NCBI GenBank assembly: GCA_963402885.1
Contig: OY727102.1
Location: 11,594,001-11,658,000, forward strand
From: Antedon bifida
Lineage: Eukaryota; Echinodermata; Crinoidea; Comatulida; Antedonidae
Direction of reading: 5' to 3'
Length of the DNA stretch: 64,000 nt
Numbering within the stretch: position 1 is the first letter of the stretch; every line of letters begins with the position of its first letter. The notes under the pieces are model-generated. The model was not told the DNA's origin. It did no database searches and saw only the letters and a list, made by a program, of their open reading frames with translations. This document shows positions 63,101-64,000 of the stretch, one piece after another. The position numbers were made by a program, and so were the translations under genes.

Positions 63101-63858
63101 TTACAAAACTTGATGGCAAATCTGACTCTACTAATCTTTGTTCTTATTGGGGGAGAAATGTGCGAAATGAAATTTGATAATAACTTTAGAATTTATAATT
63201 ATCTGTACAAATGTATGATTCAATTTACATATATAGCTTACCTCCAAGATTCAGAAAACTTGGCAGGTCATCCATTCCAGTCAGATTAAATAAACTGTGC
63301 AATATTAACTGCCAATCAAGTTCCTCTTCTTTCAGAGTAGATAGGTGTTCTCTAGTCTGTTGGAAAAATGACTTGTCTTTAGGATCAGTTCTTTTGTATA
63401 TCTAAGATAATATGAAGAAATTGAACTGTAGCCAGGCGAGCAACACAAGGACATATCGCTTGTCATTAGTCAATTGGAACCTTGGGTTATCTCTAGTGAG
63501 AACCAAGCTTTAATGGACATCTATGATACTGGAAAACATTTAGGTATAGCCTACAGTAACCAGTAGCTACAATAAATGTTTCTATTAAGGCAGGGTAGTA
63601 GAAATACACAATGAAAGATGGGAATGGGAAACTTTATAATGTTACCTGCTCTATGAGTTCCATAATATCTTCGTGTTTGTTTGGTTCATCAAAGATCATT
63701 GTAAAATTAATAGAACAAATCTCCATGAGGAATTCGTGTTCATCAACGCTCGGTTCAAACGTTATGAAATCTGATATGTCTATTTCATTTTGGCAGATCA
63801 TATGTGCGATCATCCAAATATCTGTATGATTGGCGGTATCACGGAACAGAGCCATTAT
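4984..63858 (-). CDS. ABCA12-like: Giant ABCA12/ABCA13-like ABC transporter, 85 exons in view, 5' end outside the window
   Basis: A full-type ABCA transporter read right to left: ectodomain 1, TM2-6, NBD1, linker, TM7, ectodomain 2, TM8-12, NBD2, C-tail. The start codon, TM1 and N-terminus lie beyond 64000. The 85 exons sum to 13,515 nt, a multiple of 3, with every junction in phase, ending at TAG (4984-4986). The last exons match the ABCA12 pattern (SRFG..FT, HL..I.Y..P, QTSLEQVFLNFA). The very long first ectodomain also fits ABCA12/13, so I place it in that subgroup; ABCA membership itself is certain. Known ABCA proteins move lipids across or within membranes; ABCA12 loads lamellar granules in vertebrate skin. 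The substrate here is unknown. Component blocks are listed separately. Confidence 0.95.
6602..8866 (-). CDS. ABCA12-like: ABCA nucleotide-binding domain 2 (6 exons)
   Basis: Exons 8746-8866 (acidic linker, then VKVKNLKK), 8489-8557, 8159-8268 (Walker [11 protein letters not shown]), 7631-7739 (Q-loop [10 protein letters not shown]), 6964-7098 (signature [10 protein letters not shown], start of Walker B NIVFL) and 6602-6705 ([13 protein letters not shown]). All motifs are intact. ABCA consensus has SGGNKRKLS; here it is SGGMKRSLS, a mild variant. Confidence 0.96.
7170..7419. repeat. M1 MITE, two degenerate copies in tandem
   Basis: Two copies of the palindromic M1 family (GTGATGTGCCCAAATATGGTAGTGATATG core). 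The first (7170-7316) lacks a clean right end, and the second begins AAAGCTCTGTCTAACTTTATG at about 7311. Confidence 0.7.
7905..8076 (-). repeat. tRNA-derived SINE (minus strand)
   Basis: Read on the - strand from 8075, it shows a box A-like TAGCTGAGTAGTCTTAGG and a box B-like GGTTCAATTCC about 40 nt later. The tail runs left to about 7905. A short GGCCGAGCGGTTAAGGC fragment of another SINE lies at 7808-7826. Confidence 0.6.
8911..9077. repeat. M1 MITE copy
   Basis: TTTTGTCTACACTATCAAAC at the left and GTTTGATAGTGTAAGCAGAC at the right, with ACTACCATATTTGGG repeated inside. Confidence 0.8.
9166..18203 (-). CDS. ABCA12-like: ABCA TM7, ectodomain 2 and TM8-12 (10 exons)
   Basis: Exons 17918-18203 (TM7: [33 protein letters not shown]), 17483-17581, 16824-17081 (Cys-rich insert [12 protein letters not shown]), 16278-16341, 15608-15713 ([20 protein letters not shown]), 15041-15101 ([10 protein letters not shown]), 14422-14599, 12628-12743, 11991-12129 and 9166-9431 ([10 protein letters not shown], a helix, CNCNCG). 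The WYNN.G.HSLP..LNV.NN and NHPL blocks are diagnostic for the second ABCA ectodomain. Two LINE insertions lie in introns of this block and do not disturb the frame. Confidence 0.95.
9778..11860 (-). mobile_element. 5'-truncated LINE (L1/Tx1-like ORF2 C-terminus) with 13-bp target duplication
   Basis: Flanked by the exact repeat AGAAGTATTTCTT at 9778-9790 and 11848-11860, with a T run (poly(A) on the - strand) at the left edge. It is a target-primed insertion of about 2.06 kb. The - strand encodes an ORF2 tail in two overlapping frames: 11816-11484 ([11 protein letters not shown]) and 11518-10628 ([52 protein letters not shown]). One frameshift separates them near 11,500. The Cys/His block is typical of L1/Tx1-type LINEs. 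The RT domain is missing. The 3' UTR is about 0.84 kb. It sits in the ABCA intron between exons 11991-12129 and 9166-9431. Confidence 0.88.
12268..12510 (+). repeat. tRNA(Leu/Ser)-like SINE, family S1
   Basis: Head GAGTGGCCGAGCGGTTAAG (box A) and GTGTTCAAGGCTC (box B), then a conserved body (TCTCGGATAAGGACTATAAA, GTGTACTTTAAAGAACC, GATTACCCCGGTGTACTAG). Other copies: 39140-39400, 47278-47575, 40068-40165 and 58427-58850. The body beyond box B and the intron position argue against a functional tRNA. Confidence 0.8.
12921..12999. repeat. M1 MITE, left half (interrupted by a LINE)
   Basis: AAAGCTCTGTCTACACTATC through GGATATGATGACGTTATG; the rest of the same element resumes at 14241. Confidence 0.75.
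13000..14240 (+). mobile_element. 5'-truncated non-LTR retrotransposon (CR1/jockey-type RT C-terminal half)
   Basis: Open from [18 protein letters not shown] through [28 protein letters not shown], the active-site block QFADDHTLS, and the thumb, ending with TAA at 14096. It begins in mid-RT, as expected after 5' truncation. A 3' UTR of about 140 nt ends in GACCGAATAAAT followed by an ATT microsatellite, the kind of tail CR1/L2-like elements carry. The frame has no internal stop over nearly 350 codons, so insertion is fairly recent. The usual FADDT reads FADDH. It lies inside an M1 MITE in an ABCA intron. Confidence 0.88.
14241..14334. repeat. M1 MITE, right half (interrupted by a LINE)
   Basis: ATCACTACCATATTTGGAC to GTGTAGACAGAGCTTTA; completes the copy begun at 12921. 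Confidence 0.75.
14770..14937. repeat. M1 MITE, complete copy
   Basis: AAAGCTCTGTCTATACTATC to GTGTAGACAGAGCTTTA with three internal ACCATATTTGGGC-like repeats. Useful as a full-length reference. Confidence 0.85.
15201..15343. repeat. M1 MITE copy
   Basis: CTCTGTCTATACTATCAAA to GTTTGATAGTGTAGACAGC. Confidence 0.8.
15736..15878. repeat. M1 MITE copy
   Basis: AAAGCTCTGTCTACACTATC to GATAGTGTAGACAGAGCTT, in the opposite internal orientation to the 14770 copy. Confidence 0.85.
16424..16720. repeat. R2 MITE (TTAA-target family), complete copy
   Basis: Starts TTAAAGATATATTGG and ends GGGGACAATACATCTTTAA, so both ends carry TTAA plus an inverted AGATRTATTG. Body shared with the copies at 42763, 45028, 50144 and 58484. 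No coding content. Confidence 0.75.
17210..17255. repeat. Hammerhead-like stem motif
   Basis: GATCAAAGCATATTGATC folds into a 6-bp stem and is followed by GAAACGTCG. Same general form as the motif at 1750-1790; no intact ribozyme core recognised. Confidence 0.3.
18204..20161. other. Long ABCA intron with two weak foldback elements
   Basis: Between exons 17918-18203 and 20162-20312. Positions 18334-18468 form an imperfect foldback (CTCTATGCGCCTATGCTAA against TTAGCGTAGACGCATAG). Positions 19930-20114 pair ACGTACGCACTGAG with CTCAGTGTGAACGT. The rest is AT-rich and shows nothing recognisable. Confidence 0.45.
20162..20732 (-). CDS. ABCA12-like: ABCA post-NBD1 linker (2 exons)
   Basis: Exons 20521-20732 (ends [10 protein letters not shown]) and 20162-20312 (starts VFFKI, then a Lys/Glu-rich segment with KPKKKKP). 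The SxxTLDEVF block is the conserved ABCA regulatory element after NBD1 (compare SLEEVFLKV in ABCA1). The donor of the first exon (GTTTGA) lies at the very edge of a truncated M1 MITE. Confidence 0.92.
20424..20520. repeat. M1 MITE, truncated copy touching a splice donor
   Basis: AAAGCTCTGTCTACACTATC to ATATGTTCAAAC. The final bases are the donor GTTTGA of exon 20521-20732 read on the - strand. Confidence 0.75.
20962..21185 (+). repeat. SINE family S2
   Basis: GTGGAGTTGTGGCTTGTTGG head, GACAAATTACAACTCCACTC body and CCTTGGCAATTTCCC end. An inverted second copy lies at 55440-55685. Confidence 0.65.
21237..23881 (-). CDS. ABCA12-like: ABCA nucleotide-binding domain 1 (5 exons)
   Basis: Exons 23707-23881 (Walker [10 protein letters not shown]), 23110-23241 (Q-loop, [13 protein letters not shown]), 22613-22693 ([11 protein letters not shown]), 22162-22358 (signature LSGGMKRK, Walker [14 protein letters not shown]) and 21237-21611 (H-loop CTHFMDEAD, then [14 protein letters not shown]). 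All catalytic motifs are present, so this half should bind and hydrolyse ATP. The last exon continues into a Ser/Thr-rich low-complexity tail of about 85 residues, a likely regulatory stretch. Confidence 0.96.
22735..22864. repeat. M1 MITE copy
   Basis: TAGCTCTGTCTACACTATCA to GATAGTATAGACAGAGCTTT. Confidence 0.85.
23358..23582. repeat. 46-bp direct repeats around a LINE-tail-like insert
   Basis: The same segment of about 46 bp (CCCTTTAAATCTAGACATTC is its centre) occurs at 23358-23404 and 23537-23582 with two differences. Between them lie about 130 bp starting with a T-rich run. This resembles a short retro-insert, but the direct repeats are too long for an ordinary target duplication. Confidence 0.6.
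24315..27833 (-). CDS. ABCA12-like: ABCA first transmembrane block, TM2-6 (5 exons)
   Basis: Exons 27719-27833 (TM2, then [14 protein letters not shown], matching the ABCA coupling stretch EKE.RIKE), 26840-27030 (AMMIMGLKS, then two hydrophobic helices with the SRSD loop), 26141-26279 ([15 protein letters not shown], a helix), 25256-25460 ([19 protein letters not shown], ending NVFPG) and 24315-24440 ([17 protein letters not shown], the conserved run-in to NBD1). Every motif has a direct counterpart in human ABCA1 at the same place. The last exon adds a Lys-rich cytoplasmic stretch before NBD1. Confidence 0.95.
24655..25218. repeat. 93-bp tandem repeat array, about six units
   Basis: Units start ATACAGACAACCTCTATTCA and end at GTATACAATTA, every 93 bp (24751, 24844, 24937 and so on). 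Inner units are almost identical; the last is rearranged. Because 93 is divisible by 3, the + strand stays open for 203 codons, but the peptide is only the repeat translated. It lies in the ABCA intron beside exon 25256-25460. Confidence 0.9.
25968..26104. repeat. M1 MITE copy with expanded internal repeat
   Basis: Contains three direct CACTACCATATTTGGGAATAT-like 21-mers, then TTTGATAGTGTAGACAGAGC. Confidence 0.85.
26280..26839. other. ABCA intron, nothing recognised
   Basis: AT-rich intron between exons 26840-27030 and 26141-26279. I see no repeat or open frame of note. Confidence 0.4.
27031..27718. other. ABCA intron with a CAGTGGCGTAACGC-type repeat fragment
   Basis: CAGTGGCGTAACGCACAGGG near 27190 resembles the end of hAT-type MITEs; no matching right end was found. 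A CA microsatellite lies near 27650. Confidence 0.35.
28241..32377 (-). CDS. ABCA12-like: ABCA ectodomain 1, cassette 12 cysteine exon and membrane-proximal conserved part (8 exons)
   Basis: Exons 32171-32377 (last cysteine exon, FCDEDQ ... ETLCGLD), 31503-31833, 30983-31060, 30455-30597, 30128-30238, 29320-29572, 28854-28962 and 28241-28417. From 30597 on this is the part shared by all ABCA proteins: [18 protein letters not shown] (compare MKPLLMGKILYTPDSPAA in ABCA1), [15 protein letters not shown] and [11 protein letters not shown]. Exon 31503-31833 holds a basic stretch (SRRRREAHH, then KRRDAE) that looks like a furin-type site. For exon 29320-29572 the donor was chosen at GTTTGT because only that keeps the phase with the next exon. 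Confidence 0.92.
32427..32572. repeat. M1 MITE copy
   Basis: AAAGCTCTGTCTACACTATC to GATACTGTAGATAGAGCTTA. Confidence 0.85.
32600..33125 (+). repeat. Probable LINE 3' end
   Basis: Ends CAAATAAAGGTTATTGTATACG after GGGCAATCTGCCTCGGTGG, the layout of a non-LTR 3' UTR. No readable protein; assignment is tentative. Confidence 0.35.
33237..35096 (-). CDS. ABCA12-like: ABCA ectodomain 1, cassette 11 (4 exons)
   Basis: Exons 34908-35096 ([11 protein letters not shown] ... SELCSEE), 34500-34693, 33760-33887 and 33237-33358; 211 codons. Last of the regular four-exon cassettes before the membrane-proximal part. Confidence 0.87.
34120..34320 (-). repeat. tRNA-derived SINE, family S3 (minus strand)
   Basis: On the - strand: GTGTGGCGTAGTGTGTTGG (box A-like) and GTGAGTTTGAATCC (box B-like), then a body reaching the CTGCATTATGGGAG region. 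A related head lies at 57935-58013. Confidence 0.6.
35169..35332. repeat. M1 MITE, complete copy
   Basis: CCCTGTCTACACTATCAAAC to GTTTGATAGTGTAGACAGAG. Confidence 0.85.
35528..37257 (-). CDS. ABCA12-like: ABCA ectodomain 1, cassette 10 (4 exons)
   Basis: Exons 37057-37257 ([13 protein letters not shown] ... TMCSLHK), 36233-36432, 35875-35990 and 35528-35658; 216 codons. The second exon has lost the NPP motif but keeps the length and the phase. Confidence 0.87.
37574..37747 (-). mobile_element. Short 5'-truncated retro-insert with 12-bp target duplication
   Basis: AGGTCTAGGCTT at 37574-37585 and 37736-37747 flanks about 150 bp starting with a T run, i.e. a poly(A)-tailed insertion on the - strand. 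The body is too short to place in a LINE family. Confidence 0.7.
37827..40615 (-). CDS. ABCA12-like: ABCA ectodomain 1, cassette 9 (5 exons)
   Basis: Exons 40421-40615 ([11 protein letters not shown] ... QTMCRMNTT), 39581-39786 (ends in a QQQQ run), 38658-38780 (the extra 123-nt exon, Met-rich), 38121-38251 and 37827-37963; 264 codons, the longest cassette. All junctions are in phase. Confidence 0.87.
38371..38500. repeat. GTGGCxGATCCAGG-type dispersed repeat
   Basis: CAGTGGCATGTCCTGGATTTT start with a G-rich body and TCCTATCTTTTGCATTACAATTT. The same body recurs at 44455-44605; the family's ends also occur at 62636-62850. Confidence 0.55.
39140..39400 (-). repeat. SINE family S1 (minus strand)
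   Basis: Reverse copy of the 12268 SINE: CCTTATCCGAGAAGACTCG body and GAGCCTTGAACCC (box B complement) near the right end. Confidence 0.8.
40068..40165 (-). repeat. SINE family S1, 3' fragment
   Basis: CCCAGTTATGATCAGTGGCT matches the tail of the 39140 copy; head absent. Confidence 0.6.
41199..41328. repeat. M1 MITE copy
   Basis: AAAGCTCTGTCTACACTATC to TTTGATAGTGTAGACAGAGC. Confidence 0.85.
41384..43136 (-). CDS. ABCA12-like: ABCA ectodomain 1, cassette 8 (5 exons)
   Basis: Exons 42942-43136 ([11 protein letters not shown] ... MALCNLS), 42334-42518, 42068-42190, 41721-41848 and 41384-41505; 251 codons. Compared with four-exon cassettes it has one extra 123-nt exon (42068-42190) that leaves the frame unchanged. 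Cassette 9 has the same extra exon, so the two probably arose from each other. Confidence 0.87.
42763..42932. repeat. R2 MITE, right half
   Basis: Ends GGGGACAATACATCTTTAAG only about 10 bp from the donor of exon 42942-43136. Confidence 0.7.
43329..43605. repeat. M1 MITE, two adjacent copies
   Basis: First 43329-43459, second 43460-43605. Both have GCTCWGTCTACACTATC left ends and TAGACAGAGC right ends. Confidence 0.8.
43682..45520 (-). CDS. ABCA12-like: ABCA ectodomain 1, cassette 7 (4 exons)
   Basis: Exons 45335-45520 ([13 protein letters not shown] ... EMLCSVD), 44765-44961 ([11 protein letters not shown]), 44165-44292 ([12 protein letters not shown] ... DPDEL) and 43682-43785; 205 codons. 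Several of these exons have no internal Met, but all splice in phase. The donor of exon 44165-44292 directly abuts a LINE-like 3' tail. Confidence 0.87.
44080..44164 (+). repeat. LINE-like 3' tail abutting an exon donor
   Basis: GATGAATAAATGTATTTGTATTTG, a non-LTR-type end with short tail repeats, runs straight into the donor (GTACAAATAC on the - strand) of exon 44165-44292. Confidence 0.4.
44455..44605. repeat. GTGGCGGATCCAGG-type dispersed repeat
   Basis: ACAGTGGCGGATCCAGGATT start; body matches 38371-38500. Confidence 0.55.
45028..45270. repeat. R2 MITE, partial copy
   Basis: CCCCAAAACATGAAAAATAA start, ATCAAACTTTGAATAGGCCA and TTTTTGGTCAAAGTGAATAG. Orientation opposite to the 16424 copy. 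Confidence 0.7.
45698..46194. repeat. Longer TTAA-flanked inverted-end element related to R2
   Basis: TTAAAGATGTACCCTTT at the left and AGGGACAATACATCTTTAA at the right, about 500 bp. The interior differs from R2 except near the right end, so it may be a longer family member. Confidence 0.6.
46388..48493 (-). CDS. ABCA12-like: ABCA ectodomain 1, cassette 6 (4 exons)
   Basis: Exons 48299-48493 ([11 protein letters not shown] ... TALCSLD), 47699-47889 (ENPPNLEML), 47104-47228 and 46388-46506; 210 codons. An NLT glycosylation sequon lies in the second exon and an NVT in the first, as expected for an extracellular segment. Confidence 0.88.
46960..47086. repeat. M1 MITE copy
   Basis: AAAGCTCGGTCTACACTATC to TTTGATAGTGTAGACAGAGC; ends about 17 bp before the donor of exon 47104-47228. 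Confidence 0.85.
47278..47575 (-). repeat. SINE family S1, long copy (minus strand)
   Basis: From the CTAGTGATTGGCCAAGCAGTTAAG head (- strand) to a tail near 47280. The head still shows box A and box B positions. Confidence 0.75.
48904..55301 (-). CDS. ABCA12-like: ABCA ectodomain 1, cassette 5 (4 exons, split by a 4.6-kb intron holding a DIRS element)
   Basis: Exons 55107-55301 ([11 protein letters not shown] ... EAICKINMT), 54573-54772 ([13 protein letters not shown]), 49866-49984 and 48904-49025; 212 codons. The AA at the end of exon 54573 joins the T that starts exon 49984 (Asn), so the frame passes cleanly over the DIRS-bearing intron. Confidence 0.88.
49148..49836. mobile_element. Inverted-repeat DNA element with NotI-type subterminal repeats
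   Basis: The element spans 49154-49830 between direct CTATAC repeats. Terminal inverted repeats start TACGGAAGCCCGTTCGGGCC (left) and TACGGAAGCTCGTTCGGGTC (right, - strand) and run about 85 bp. Inside them a 22-bp motif (GGCGGCCGCCACTTAATTAT) repeats two times on the left and four on the right. A 48-bp segment (TGCAATCATGATTATGCACA start) is also present twice, at 49244 and 49550. No transposase. Family unknown. Confidence 0.8.
50144..50363. repeat. R2 MITE, left part (split by the DIRS element)
   Basis: GTGTATTGTCCCCGCAAAAC to TTTTTTGCTTTAAATTAC. The rest of the same copy resumes at 54281. Confidence 0.8.
50727..51881 (-). CDS. DIRS part: tyrosine recombinase
   Basis: A phage-integrase-type recombinase of about 380 residues with an N-terminal core-binding part ([20 protein letters not shown]) and a C-terminal catalytic part. 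It would act in DNA cutting and joining of a circular cDNA instead of an LTR-type integrase. Confidence 0.9.
   Translation of the reverse strand: MVSHNAESALFSAQDPANSARSLSSIPGPAGPSQPAIPDADCLALVRNRLRSAGIPDGPALLAAQSRRESTRTLYNSRLKRFYQWCAGYEIDPHSASLGEVSRFLHDLFESGLQVRTIAGYRSAIAVVLPRFPDGSSVSSSLELSMLIRGMFNVRPPVRSLLPRWDLNSVLEALTKPPYEPLGSASLLDVSIKTAFLVSAASCKRKGEIHALSLDPGHIRFENNGVRLTFRAGFLAKTQTLNHSPPTIFISKISSHSSVREDRLWCPVRAIQIYVNRTQHLRNGTSHLFVTTIKPHGPASKDTIARWVVSAIKSAYASSRLPPPAHMHEVRGSVASWALFRGVPVSDILAAAWWRAQTTFSSCYLQDVVSSQATVASAICRPSK
51862..54015 (-). CDS. DIRS part: RT / RNase H / methyltransferase-like region
   Basis: Family-typical order: zinc-ribbon-like Cys pairs near the start, reverse transcriptase in the middle, RNase H, then a DLFA-type methyltransferase-like stretch. 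It overlaps the start of the recombinase frame slightly, which is usual in this group. Confidence 0.9.
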   Translation of the reverse strand: MFSILVKEASTNSILTCFVAMSARKAAACSVCGGPRPSTKLDRHLACPRCRKCSQSATCEVCIRWPAAKFITADEWALAHSSSWDLLTPPGPFGPVPTRPNMPPVGEGGVGVAVGTRSDIPGDGLGSSVTERVGGRLGMFAQVWESMGVDSWVVSTLYAGYRIEFTSLPHMGPQRPTQIPSCPIRKKALFDGVKELMQKGAISRVPLTSLTKGYLSTLFLTEKASGGWRPILNLRSLNQFIIPVRFRMDTLVTVLRGLCPRDWAASLDLKDAYFHIPISPEDRHWLRFLLDGELYQFRALPFGLSTAPRVFTRVVKALGAVFHSMGVRIFMYLDDWLILANSKQALVSHVGLVLKITEAAGFIINYQKSVLTPSQSPLFLGARLDLIRSLAFPSQARIETCRAAIKLLLSRPSSPALMWLKVLGYLASFVDLVPDCRLHMRPMQLHLLYHFSPSSRNILAQVPLNTFVASHVQWWLQPGGLDGGKPFSDPIPSVRVTVDASLSGWGGHAPSEQVAGTWTMLESALHINVLELLAVSNTLHSLLHLCHGEAVLVLSDSATVVSYINRQGGTHSPTLCCYTWQLLNWCHQQGIHLKAFHIPGKLNTIADALSRRKGSVLPPTEWMLSTAVVQQIFNTFGRPLIDLFATNRNAQLPIFCSRYPEATAWATDALSISWNGMWAYAFPPLSLIPRVISHIRRHQCKILLVAPWWSKLGFPQC
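54281..54414. repeat. R2 MITE, right part (split by the DIRS element)
   Basis: AGTTTTTTCAGGAAAATAAT to GGGGACAATACATCTTTAAG. Confidence 0.8.
55440..55685 (-). repeat. SINE family S2 (minus strand)
   Basis: Inverted relative to 20962-21185, with an extra piece in the head (GGACTTGGATTGGTAGCC on +). Confidence 0.65.
55806..57445 (-). CDS. ABCA12-like: ABCA ectodomain 1, cassette 4 (4 exons)
   Basis: Exons 57251-57445 (LCETGTF ... ETLCSINAS), 56787-56998 ([13 protein letters not shown]), 56149-56282 and 55806-55936; 224 codons. The NPP/YPP-containing second exon and the cysteine exon are clear paralogues of those in cassettes 3 and 5-7. Confidence 0.88.
56491..56712 (-). mobile_element. Short 3' fragment of the same LINE as 9778-11860, with target duplication
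   Basis: TTTAAATTAATCT at 56491-56503 and 56700-56712 flanks 196 bp that match the LINE's 3' end (TTGTCTTGTGTGAGTTC, GAATTCAGTATTAACCATAT, CGATGTTAATTAAAAT). Confidence 0.85.
57521..57668. repeat. M1 MITE copy
   Basis: AGCTCTGTCTTCTTATCAAA to GATAGTGTAGACAGACCTTT. Confidence 0.8.
57761..59790 (-). CDS. ABCA12-like: ABCA ectodomain 1, cassette 3 (4 exons)
   Basis: Exons 59602-59790 (cysteine exon, FLCNTT ... DTICSVN), 58927-59156 (230 nt, the longest second exon, with Met/Asp-rich MDMMDMM at its end), 58147-58289 and 57761-57894; 232 codons. The second exon carries MPPPY in place of the usual NPPK. All phases join (0-0, 0-2, 1-1, 2-0 leftover pattern). Confidence 0.88.
57935..58013 (-). repeat. 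SINE family S3, head fragment
   Basis: On the - strand GGCATGTGGCGCAGTTTGTT then GATCGGGATTCC; matches the 34120 SINE head. Confidence 0.55.
58427..58850 (+). repeat. SINE family S1 copy interrupted by R2
   Basis: SINE body CTTCTTGGATAAGGACTT to GTACACTTAA at 58427-58487, an R2 copy at 58484-58737 (AAAGATATATTAATAT to ACATCTTTAA), then SINE body AGTAGGGGTTTACCCCGGTG. The TTAA of the SINE sits on both sides of R2. Confidence 0.75.
59225..59387. repeat. M1 MITE, complete copy
   Basis: CTTGTCTACACTATCAAACT to GTTTGATAGTGTAAACAGAG. Confidence 0.85.
59791..60295. other. ABCA intron, nothing recognised
   Basis: Between exons 60296-60399 and 59602-59790. I see no repeat or open frame of note. Confidence 0.4.
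60296..62562 (-). CDS. ABCA12-like: ABCA ectodomain 1, cassette 2, interrupted by a WAP exon (5 exons)
   Basis: Exons 62350-62562 (cysteine exon, 213 nt), 61824-62020, 61527-61645, 60854-60991 (WAP) and 60296-60399; 257 codons, or 211 without WAP, the normal cassette size. The cysteine exon differs from that of cassette 1 at one base (Val for Ile). The WAP exon sits between the usual third and fourth exons and has the same phase at both ends, so removing it would leave the frame intact. Confidence 0.88.
60530..60760. repeat. Degenerate tandem repeat, about 85-90 bp period
   Basis: ACTGGGAAGGTTTTAAACTA-like motif three times, near 60541, 60629 and 60712, in the intron next to the WAP exon. 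Confidence 0.55.
60854..60991 (-). CDS. ABCA12-like: WAP (whey acidic protein, four-disulfide core) domain exon inside the ABCA ectodomain
   Basis: A 138-nt exon with splice phase 1 at both ends encodes about 46 residues with eight cysteines: [25 protein letters not shown] and TTC. The order and the central D-Q-I-C-C block are the WAP four-disulfide signature. WAP domains are small secreted modules, often protease inhibitors or antimicrobials, usually carried on symmetric phase-1 exons that shuffle easily. Flanking exons (61527-61645 and 60296-60399) join it in frame, which makes it part of the transporter's extracellular region. I know of no described ABCA protein with this domain. Confidence 0.85.
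61187..61455. repeat. Tandem duplication, period about 118 bp
   Basis: GTTCTGCAGTCATGTTTCCA to TTAATCTTTGGATTAGAATA occurs twice, with a partial third start near 61430. Confidence 0.75.
62056..62114 (-). pseudogene. Decayed copy of the first part of ABCA exon 63242-63401
   Basis: TTGGAAAAATGATATGACTT and TTTTGTATATCCAAG align with the corresponding start of exon 63242-63401 and its acceptor. The acceptor AG is gone here (CTTGG in place of CTTAG on the - strand), so this is now intron. Confidence 0.5.
62636..62850. repeat. MITE with CAGTGGCGGATC-type ends
   Basis: GTAGGATCCAGAATTTTG at the left and AAAATCCTTGATCCGCCACTG at the right are inverted. The left part recurs at 63934-64000 as part of the tandem duplication. 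Confidence 0.6.
62939..63858 (-). CDS. ABCA12-like: ABCA ectodomain 1, cassette 1 (3 exons)
   Basis: Exons 63646-63858 (213 nt, phase 0-0), 63242-63401 (160 nt) and 62939-63075 (137 nt); 170 codons. The first exon holds the cysteine pair (ICQNE ... MEICSIN). The second replaces the usual two middle exons with a single one (IYKRT ... FLNLG). It is the most N-terminal part in view; the transmembrane anchor must lie to the right. The cysteine exon is nearly identical to that of cassette 2. Confidence 0.85.
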
Positions 63859-64000
63859 CTGTTGAACAAGAGAAAAAAAAGTAAGTATGTATTGTACAAT
63901 ACTTAATAAGTTAAGTTCACTCAACACCATTTAGGTACAAATCAGTGTAGGAATGTTGTAATACAGGGTATGGGGATTGGCCCAGGACCTCAAGTTGGGG

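Overview
This is an animal nuclear genome window, not bacterial. It is AT-rich and dense in introns, with canonical GT-AG splice sites, tRNA-derived SINEs, LINE fragments, many short inverted-repeat elements (MITEs) and one DIRS-type element. I favour a marine invertebrate, perhaps an echinoderm, but the sequence does not settle the species.

Left edge (1-978, + strand): the last three exons in view of an ENPP-family gene (ectonucleotide pyrophosphatase/phosphodiesterase), covering the end of its nuclease-like domain. Positions 979-4983 are intergenic and hold a foldback element, a 1.6-kb satellite with two alternating unit lengths, and plain AT-rich DNA.

Almost all the rest (4984-63858, - strand) is one giant ABCA-type lipid transporter gene, running right to left, with its 5' end beyond the right edge. 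I placed 85 exons. Their splice phases match at every junction and sum to 13,515 nt (4,504 codons plus stop). From N to C: a first ectodomain of at least 2,900 residues, the TM2-6 block, NBD1, a linker, TM7, ectodomain 2, TM8-12, NBD2 and an ABCA12-like C-tail. Both NBDs keep Walker A, signature, Walker B and H-loop. The ectodomain is a tandem series of 12 exon cassettes. Each starts with a phase 0-0 exon of about 65 codons carrying two cysteines 24-28 residues apart, usually followed by exons of about 200, 125 and 122 nt. One cassette has gained an eight-cysteine WAP domain on its own symmetric phase-1 exon. The rightmost cysteine exon is a near-perfect duplicate of its neighbour.

The introns are loaded with mobile DNA: about 18 copies of a palindromic MITE (M1, ends AGCTCTGTCTACACTATC), a TTAA-target MITE (R2), several SINE families, two LINE insertions with 13-bp target duplications, a LINE 3' half nested in an M1 copy, an inverted-repeat element with NotI-type subterminal repeats (49.15-49.83 kb), a 93-bp tandem array (24.65-25.2 kb) and a 3.9-kb DIRS element (50.36-54.28 kb) inserted inside an R2 copy. 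The main result is the ABCA gene architecture: cassette expansion, WAP capture and a very recent exon duplication.
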